Source: Cricetomys ansorgei (Eukaryota; Chordata; Mammalia; Rodentia; Nesomyidae). Taken from it: a DNA stretch of 64,000 nucleotides. The stretch lies in the NCBI GenBank assembly GCA_026225945.1, contig JAMJFZ010003163.1:25229001-25293000 (forward strand), in the 5' to 3' direction. Within the stretch, counting starts at the first letter, position 1, and each line of letters opens with the position of its first letter. The notes under the pieces were generated by a model. That model worked only from the letters and a program-made list of their open reading frames with translations. It had not been told where the DNA came from and searched no databases. Positions 57,633 through 64,000 of this stretch are shown here, piece by piece. The translations under genes and the position numbers were made by a program.

Positions 57633-58299
57633 ATGTAAGAGAACAACTCCCTCCCTCGGCAGAGGTGCCCAGTTCTGCTGGCCTGACACCCTGACATCCT
57701 CTTCAAGCCCAAGGGTCCTGACCACACTTTCCTGGGTCTTGAAAGCCCGACTTTGGATCAAGCAGTCTGGAGTGAGTCTAAGCCCTGACACAGTTGCGGA
57801 GCCTGATGACCCAGAGGTGGTGTCTGTTTTCACACAAGCCTCCAAATTGCCCTTGCAGGCCACCCTGGAGAGGTTTGTGGGTCTTAGGTGATTCCCGGTG
57901 AGACTGAGGGTAGAGGCATGGTGCTCCTCCACAGGGCGTGCTCTGACCCCTCATCTGCCACCTCTGGAAATGACCTGGACAATCAGCAGTCTGGGGCACT
58001 CCAGGCTACTCTAGTGGCCAGGCCACTGGCAGCTCCTATCAGCTCTGCCAACTGAGACCAGCCCGGGCCTCCTTCCCAGCTCCTGCTCAGAGGCAGCACA
58101 GAAACCTGACAAGCGTGTTTTCACCAACCTGAGAGTTTCGGCCCCTCTCTGGGGACTGTTTGTGTTTCGGGTCATGTTATTGGCTGGCCCCACCCCCTTT
58201 TTTCCTGTGCCAAGTTGACATTCCCCAGGCCACCAGACCTCTAAGAAGTGGCAGTTCCTTCCCTGAGCTGCCGGACACTTCCGTGACCTCTGTGACATT

Positions 58300-58415
58300 T
58301 CATCTGCTCCATGCAGTCTGGCAAATGGGAGTGTTGACTCCACTTACTGACGGGCAGTTGAGGCCCAGCGAAGGGCAGCAGTTTGCCCGATGTCACACAG
58401 CAAATGAAGGCTGAA
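58300..58415 (+). repeat. MIR-like fragment
   Basis: 'cagttgaggcccagcgaagg' and 'cagtttgcccgatgtcacac' with 'agcaaatgaagg' match the MIR core. Confidence 0.6.
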
Positions 58416-58619
58416 GCGCCATGAAAACTGACCTTCCCTCAGTAAACACCCATGTCCCTGCTGGATGAGGATCAGGGCCTGCTAGCAACCTCCTCTCCAG
58501 CACATTCCTTCACTCAGCACGGACTGCAGGGACCGCTGACTAACCTAACCCAGCTCCTATCTGCTTCCACAGCACGCTGCTGCACCATGGCCACAGCAGC
58601 TGTGAAGCATTTAATTGGG

Positions 58620-58925
58620 GCTTTCCTACGGTTTAATAGGTTTAGTCCATGGTCTTCATGGTCATCATGGCGGCATGCAGCCAGACATGGTGCTGGAGAG
58701 GTAGCTGGAAGTCCCACATCCAGATCCGGAGGCAGCAGGATGAGAAAGATGCTGGGCCTGGCTTGAGCTTTTAAAAAAAAAAACCCAAAGCCCGCCCCCA
58801 GTGGCACACTTCCTTCAATAAGACCACACCTCCCAATTCCTCTCAAGTAGCACCACATCTAACCACTAAACATTCAAATCTATGAGCCTACGGGGGCCTT
58901 TCTTATTCAAACCACCACACGCAAA
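58620..58925 (-). repeat. High-copy rodent interspersed repeat (LINE-associated type)
   Basis: I recognise 'tcatggcggcatgcagccag', 'acatggtgctggagaggtag' and 'cttcaataagaccacacctc' with 'ttattcaaaccaccac' as a common rodent repeat; family name and orientation not certain. Confidence 0.55.
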
Positions 58926-59014
58926 ACTTAATTTGATGATTATGTGATGTAAAAAGAACTATAACCCAGTCTGGATCATTTTCTTGTTTTTCTGCTGACC
59001 AATAAGACATGTTT

Positions 59015-59182
59015 TGTGGGCTGGTGAGACAGCGCATCAGGTAAAGGTAATTGCCACCAAGCCAAAGATCCGAGTTCTGTCCTCGGAATGCATCTGGAGG
59101 AAGGCAAGAACCGGCTTCTGCACGTTGACCTTTGGCCTCCACTCCCCACCACCACACACGCAATAAAGAATTTTTTTTTTAA
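59015..59182 (+). repeat. B3-type SINE, forward
   Basis: 'gtgggctggtgagacagcgc', 'ggtaaaggtaattgccacca' and 'ttgacctttggcctccactc' with a caataaag tail. Confidence 0.7.
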
Positions 59183-59389
59183 GAGAAAGTAGGTTTTCCA
59201 CTGTTCCAAGGGCTTCTGGGAATGTTACAGCTTCTGGGGCTTACTGTAGTCTATGGAGAGGTTCACCTGGGGTCTGCCATACGTGGGTCCTTACAATGAG
59301 AAGAAAGCCCCAAACGAGACAACCTTGGGTCACCCCAATAGTGGTGAGGCAGGGAGAAGTGGTTTTCTTGTTTGGCCTGCTTTGGGGTT

Positions 59390-59485
59390 CTTTTTGAGAG
59401 AAGGTATTATTATGTAGCCCAGGCTGGCTTCAAACTTAAGATCCTCCTGCCTCTGCCTCTGCCTCCTGAGCAAGCCTGGCATAGA
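59390..59485 (-). repeat. B1 fragment, reverse
   Basis: 'ttatgtagcccaggctggct' and 'cctgcctctgcctctgcctc' are visible; the copy is short. Confidence 0.6.
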
Positions 59486-59599
59486 AGTTTGGAGGCTTTG
59501 GAGGGGACAGGGAAGGGCTCAGAGGAAATGGCTGCACACATTTCTTGGGCTGATCACTTTCTTTTTCACTTCTATATCTCGAGGTTTTCCATTGTTATT

Positions 59600-59625
59600 T
59601 ACTTATTTATTTATTTATTTATTTT
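59600..59625 (+). repeat. (TTTA)n microsatellite
   Basis: Six or so TTTA/ATTT units. Confidence 0.8.
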
Positions 59626-59939
59626 GGATAATAGATGCGCGTAGATTTTGAAACGTTTTTAATGATCTGGATAGTTTGCAAAGCAAGTCCTCTGTCCTCT
59701 CCCTCTCTGCTCCAACCCCACCACACCTCTGACTGTGGTCCAGCCAGATAGAACCTGTGTGTTCCAAGAAAGAGACATATCCACGTGGCGCTCTGATCTG
59801 CCTCATCCCTGTTCGGGTGTTGCTGCTGCTGCTGCTGTTTGTTTTGTTTCTTTTTCCCTCTTCAGTCTGTATTCCCCCGCATAAATTTGCCTTGTCTTAT
59901 GTCTTCAAAAACATTTAATTTATAGATTTGTTTATGTGA

Positions 59940-60080
59940 TGAGAGGCTCGCGTGCACACGCACCATGTGCTCCTGGTGCCGGCGGAAGTCAGGAGCGGGC
60001 ATCATGTGCTGGGAACTGAGTTCTGGTCCTCTACAAGAACAGCAAGTGCTCTTTACTACGGAGCTGTCTCTCCAGCACCT
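59940..60080 (-). repeat. B2/B3-type SINE, reverse
   Basis: 'catgtgctgggaactgagtt', 'caagaacagcaagtgctctt' and 'acggagctgtctctccagca' mark the reverse copy. Confidence 0.7.
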
Positions 60081-60789
60081 TGTCTTGTTTTTTAAATGGT
60101 TCTTCAGTCATCCATTGGGTGGATATGCCCAAGTTAGAGTCTGCAATTAGAGAATTTGGTACTTGGGCACTTCTAGTATTGTTTCCTCCCCGCCCCCAAC
60201 CCCAGTGCTGGAATATTAGGCAAGCTTTTATGATTTTTCCTATCCAAAACAATTCCTTGGAGAAGAGGGAGTCTCTGTCTGCCTGAGTTCTCATACAAGC
60301 TCTGCCTTTACCTGATGTTTCCTGGTTCCTTTATTTTAAACAAGGAAGTACTATTTGAAGAAGACACAATAGCCCGAAATGACCTCAGCGATTTCTAATT
60401 TGGGTGCTGGTGGCAGTCACCCAGCAGAACTCCGTAGGGGAAGAGGAGGTGAAGGTATTTAATTCAGATTTAGTCACTTTTTCCCCCGGGGCTGTGATTT
60501 ATCAAGCAGACACTGAGCAAACCTTCAAGAACCGCTTTAGAAAGTACCTACGGGTCACCTCCACTCAGGTGCTGTCAAGTTCCAGGAGAAGGTGCTAACA
60601 AAAGCCTTATATCTGCATATGCAGTTATGGAAACCAGTGAAGGAAAAAAGTGACCCTCTGAAAGCATTCATAGACGATTTGGCTGTTACTTTACTTGGAA
60701 ACAATATTCCAGCAACAAATAAGATGAAAGCACGTCCAACTTCAAAGACTAGCTGGTCAGGCACAGAGAAATGAAGACAACACAGCACC

Positions 60790-61940
60790 ATAGCAACCAG
60801 TCCACCAGAATGGCTAACGTGCAAAAGATGTCAACACCAAGTGTTGACATGGGTGCAGGGCAACCCCTGACCTTCCATACAGTGCTGATGAGGACTGAAA
60901 CGGTATAACTTCAAAAAGCTGCGACCATAGCTGAGTGGTAGAGCACTCACCTAACATGTAAGGCCCTTCTTTCTCTCTCCAGCATGGAGACGGACAAGAT
61001 AAACCAATAGAAACCAAATAGAAACCTTATAACATCGTAAAACCTATTTGGCATCCCTTGTCCAAACTAAACGTATGAAATGCCATGAGCCCAGCAGCTC
61101 CATTCAACACACACACACACATTCGTGAAAAGGCAAGTGTTGGATATTCATAGCAATACCAACCGGGAAAACTGAGTATTATAAACAAGCCAACTGCCTG
61201 TCAACGGGGTAATGCATACATTATATCATTTATACATACAAAGTCTACAGGACTGAAGATGAGGAAACTGCAGCTTAATGTAAAGACCAGAAGAGTCTCA
61301 AGCACGTGAGCAAAGGAAAACAGACTGAAAGAACCACGACTCTCTCTACTCCCAGGTGTCCTTCGGGTCACAGATACAGCCCCTGAAATGACTTTAGAGC
61401 CTGGGGAATGGAACAGGACTCGTGACCTTACACTAGAAGCCAGGGGCACCACTCAGTGATGGCTCATCCAGGGAGCACCCACAAATCCCACTTGGACTGC
61501 ACACTAGGCACGAGTGCCACCAAGGCTCTGGGTTTCAACCATGAAGCTCTTGATGCTGCTCTGTTTGTTGGAATTATGTTCGTGGTAGCCAGCGAGCCAA
61601 AAGCAAGAAGGGGTACGGGCAACCTTCTAGAGGTTCTGCTACTGCCAATTGCACCCAGACTGAGCTGAGTTCTTCGGGCTGTATCTAAGATTCAAAAGCA
61701 CAGACCAGAAGCAGCCAAAGAATGGAAACCACCCATGTGTCCATCATTAGGCAAATGCTTAAACACAATGGGATCTGTCAGCACCGTGGAACAGGGTGAA
61801 TATTTTACCATAAAGGGGGTGACATTCTCATCCGTGCTCTAACATGTGTGAACCTTGAAAGCATCATGCCAAGTGAGCTGAGTCACATGTGGAAGGGCAG
61901 AATTGCATGAACTCTTTAGAGTAAGTAAATAGGCTAAAAG
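60790..61940 (+). repeat. Ancient LINE-1 (L1M-type) 3' fragments, interrupted by an ID-like insertion
   Basis: Text such as 'ccagaatggctaacgtgcaa', 'acaccaagtgttgacatggg', 'gtgttggatattcatagcaa' and 'tggaaaccacccatgtgtcc' follows the order of old mammalian L1 3' ends. An ID/tRNA-like insertion ('tgagtggtagagcactcacc') sits at about 60925-60990. No intact reading frame. Confidence 0.6.
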
Positions 61941-61949
61941 TTAATAAGA

Positions 61950-62060
61950 GCGGAATATGGTGATGCACACTTATAATCCCAGCATGGGGGAATCTGAGGC
62001 AGGAGGATTGCAAGTTCAAGGCCAGACTAGAATAATAGTGAGACTTTATCTTAAAAAAAA
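61950..62060 (+). repeat. Old B1-like SINE, forward
   Basis: 'aatatggtgatgcacactta', 'ggaggattgcaagttcaagg' and 'tagtgagactttatcttaaa' mark the copy. Confidence 0.6.
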
Positions 62061-62136
62061 ATCCATACATATACAGAGAGAAAAGAATTAGATCATAATT
62101 ATTTAGTGACTAAACAATTTCCTTTTTTTATTTTAT

Positions 62137-62300
62137 ATCTATCTATCTATCTATCGGTTTTTTGAAACAAAGTTTCTCTGTGTAACTCTGGCTGTCCAGG
62201 AACTCACTCTGTAGACAAGGCTGGTCTCGAACTCACAGAGATCTGCCTGCCTCTGCCTCCCATGTGCTTGGATTAAAGGTGTGTGCCACCACCACCCCAT
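62137..62300 (-). repeat. (ATCT)n and reverse B1, truncated at the LTR boundary
   Basis: (TATC)n at about 62137-62155 precedes a reverse B1 ('aaagtttctctgtgtaactc', 'gtagacaaggctggtctcga', 'attaaaggtgtgtgccacca'), whose last bases stop where the LTR begins. Confidence 0.75.
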
Positions 62301-62644
62301 TGTAGCGTTAGGCTGTTGTGGGGGCTCACCAAAGATGACAAGGAGGTGTTCTCATACGTGCAAACTCTGCCAGACCTCAACAGAGGAAACCACCATCCTG
62401 GCCAGCACCAGACTTGCCAGTGGAGCCCTGAGCATCTCAGCTCAGGTGTTCTTATTGGTTCAGAACTCAGGTGCAGGTCGTAAGCAATCAAACATTTCCC
62501 CACAGAAATCCAACACCTGCAGATCATACAAAACGCCCCAGACAGCCCCTCACCCAGCAGTGCATAAAAAATTTCAATCATGATTAAAAATAAACTTCCC
62601 CAACATTTCTACTTTTCTATATTAAAAAAAAAAAAAAGCTTTAC
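62301..62644 (-). mobile_element. LTR copy A (would-be 3' LTR of a minus-oriented ERV2-like element)
   Basis: Starts with TGTAG and shares most of its length with the LTR at 63595-63915, for example 'ggtgttcttattggttcaga', 'actcaggtgcaggtc' and 'acgccccagacagcccctca'. It differs by many substitutions and by an A-rich insertion of about 30 bases before 'gctttac' near its right end. No polypurine tract is visible beside it. Non-coding. Confidence 0.7.
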
Positions 62645-63573
62645 CTCACAACACAATTTAGCACTACACCAGCAAAACCATTTACAAGAGGAACAATCAT
62701 GAGGCTTCTAATGCGCATGACCAAATGATACCAAACATCTATCAAGCTTTTCACGATGTCTTTGGACAGCAGAAAAACATTATCAATGTCCCCATTATCT
62801 AGAATTCACTCACTGGGTGACTCTTACAGTACCAAGTTCTGCTGCCAGCATGAGATACAACCTCAGCCAGTTCTAGAAGACAGCTTCTGCGTGCTGACCC
62901 TGAGGAAACACTTTCCAGGTTTTGAGATAGTCTGGTTTGCAGGAAAAATAACTGGTCACTGTCTGCAGGAAGAGCTGCCTCGTGGGTGGAGTTCTCACCA
63001 CCGTCACATCTGCACCGCTTGTCTTTCTCTTAGTCCGGTTTGCAGAAAAAACCAAAACTGGTCAGTTTAACTAAGCGGCTTTTTTACTCCAAGCTGCGGC
63101 TTCCACAATAGTAGGGGGTCCTGGGCCAGTGGGAAGAATCTCCAGTTCAAACATTCTGGCTCTTTGGCATTCTTTCTTGCACCATTATGGGGAAACATAC
63201 AACCCCTTCCATAGATCTCAAACACATCTTGAGCTTCACACACCAGCGGCGGGAGGGAGCGTCGGCTCCATGATCAGGAAAAGCAGTAAGAACCTTGTTT
63301 TTTCCTGCTCCCAGCTCAATTCTTTATCCTTAAGGGCCTCCATTCTGTGGCTCTCATCTCCGAGCTTTCTTCCTCATTCATTCATTAATTTCACAGACTT
63401 TTCTCTTCATCAAGGCTTATTTCCTTTCTCTCTCTCCTCTTCCTTCAGGGGCCTTCAATTAATACCTAATCTCTATCCTCTGGTAGCTTCTCTGAGTGTG
63501 TTTTACCAGACTCTCTGAGGTCTCGAATTTCTTTCTCTTTGTCTTCACGTTGGATTAGTTGGCGTGATGTCGG
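62645..63573 (-). mobile_element. Internal remnant of the LTR element (leader region), about 930 bases
   Basis: Lies between the two LTR copies. On the minus strand it begins just after the primer binding site and is purine-rich at first, as leaders often are. It has no long ORF and no gag, pro, pol or env domain that I can recognise. It contains a 33-35-base direct repeat at 62928-62960 and 63031-63065. The provirus is heavily deleted and not functional. Confidence 0.5.
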
Positions 63574-63592
63574 GCCCCACGTTGATGCGCCA
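63574..63592 (-). other. Primer binding site, tRNA-Lys(1,2)-like
   Basis: Read on the minus strand, the 19 bases are TGGCGCATCAACGTGGGGC, close to the site complementary to the 3' end of tRNA-Lys1,2 (TGGCGCCCAACGTGGGG). It is two bases from the LTR edge, the normal position. Lysine priming is usual for betaretrovirus-like (ERV2) elements. Confidence 0.7.
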
Positions 63593-63594
63593 TT

Positions 63595-63915
63595 TGTAGT
63601 TGAACGTTGCTGTGATGGCTCAGCAAGAGAGACACAGAGGCATATTCATAAGTCCAAACTCTGCCAGACCTCAGCAGAGAGAACCACCATCCTGGCAAGC
63701 GCAAGACTCCATCGACAGTGGAGCCCTGAGCCTCTCGGCTCAGGTGTTCTTATTGGTTCAGAACTCAGGTGCAGGTCATAAGCAATCAAACATTCCCCAC
63801 AGAAATCCAGCACCTGCAGATCGTACAAAACGCCCCAGACAGCCCCTCACCCAACAGTGCATAAAGCAATTTCAGGCAGAACTGAAAAGAAACTTCCCCA
63901 ACAACAGGCTTTACA
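63595..63915 (-). mobile_element. LTR copy B (321 bases), flanked by PBS and polypurine tract
   Basis: On the + strand it runs from TGTAG to TTACA, so the minus-strand LTR has TG...CA ends. The primer binding site is at 63574-63592 on one side. On the other side is a pyrimidine tract that is a polypurine tract on the minus strand. I cannot name the family; features fit ERV2/class II. Confidence 0.72.
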
Positions 63916-63930
63916 TCCCCCCCTTTTTTA
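63916..63930 (-). other. Polypurine-tract-like sequence next to LTR copy B
   Basis: On the + strand a T, seven C and six T follow directly after the LTR. On the minus strand this is an A6G7A run immediately upstream of the LTR's TG, the normal place for a retroviral polypurine tract. Confidence 0.6.
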
Positions 63931-64000
63931 AATTTTAAAATATTCTTCTCTCATACAATACATTCCCACCTCTCTTTCCCCTCCCTCCATTCCTCCCACT

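Larger units (their letters stand above)
53856..64000. other. Region downstream of Mmp15, no gene recognised
   Basis: 53.86-56.8 kb is mostly unique with MIR-like pieces near 55265 and 56075. Then come SINEs, a URR1-like transposon (57424), a high-copy rodent repeat (58620-58925), B3 and B1 copies, old LINE-1 sequence (60790-61940) and an LTR element (62301-64000). The short ORFs are open by chance or are repeat-derived. Confidence 0.6.

Noticed and set aside
59815..59840. Possible trinucleotide-expansion gene (CTG repeats)
   Set aside because: Only about five units, no surrounding gene or open frame.
60925..60990. Possible tRNA gene
   Set aside because: The 'tgagtggtagagcactcacc' text is an ID-type SINE head derived from a tRNA; it lacks a complete cloverleaf and sits inside old LINE-1 sequence.
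63539..63938. Plus-strand ORFs over the LTR
   Set aside because: They are antisense to the LTR and PBS of a minus-oriented element and have no retroviral domain.

Overview
This window comes from a muroid rodent nuclear genome. It is dense in rodent-specific SINEs (B1, B2, B3, B4/ID) and carries two copies of a rodent hAT DNA transposon, MIR relics, LINE-1 remnants and one ERV-like LTR element. Its genes are multi-exon with GT-AG introns and CpG-rich promoters. The gene order Spmip8(Tepp)-Zfp319-Usb1-Mmp15 matches the block I know from human 16q21 and mouse chromosome 8. I cannot name the species. Protein identities come from recognising the conceptual translations, not from a search.

Layout. 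(1) 1-4080, + strand: last six coding exons of Spmip8/Tepp (sperm microtubule inner protein 8); its 5' exons lie left of the window. (2) About 6.9-15 kb, - strand: Zfp319, a 581-aa C2H2 zinc-finger protein with a single-exon ORF (10648-12393), a probable long 3' UTR to the left and a 5' UTR/promoter in the CpG island at 14.3-15.3 kb. (3) 15.3-28.9 kb, + strand: Usb1, the U6 snRNA 3'-end phosphodiesterase, seven coding exons, head-to-head with Zfp319 across the shared CpG island. As given, Usb1 exon 2 lacks one base relative to the expected frame and would terminate at codon 53. (4) 33.3-53.85 kb, + strand: Mmp15 (MT2-MMP), ten exons, 656 aa, complete and intact, with an 11.3-kb first intron. 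(5) 53.9-64 kb: no gene recognised; SINEs, a URR1-type transposon, old LINE-1 3' fragments, and at the right edge a minus-oriented LTR element with a lysine-type primer binding site.

The genes are not an operon or pathway; they are neighbours by conserved synteny. The only regulatory link visible is the Zfp319/Usb1 bidirectional promoter. I see no evidence of a new multi-gene system. The observations most worth checking are the Usb1 exon 2 frameshift, the polypurine tract-LTR-PBS arrangement at 63.57-63.93 kb with a second LTR copy at 62.3 kb, and a SINE lying against the Usb1 exon 3 acceptor. Repeat boundaries are approximate because they were read by eye; exon boundaries follow GT/AG sites and codon phase and are more precise.
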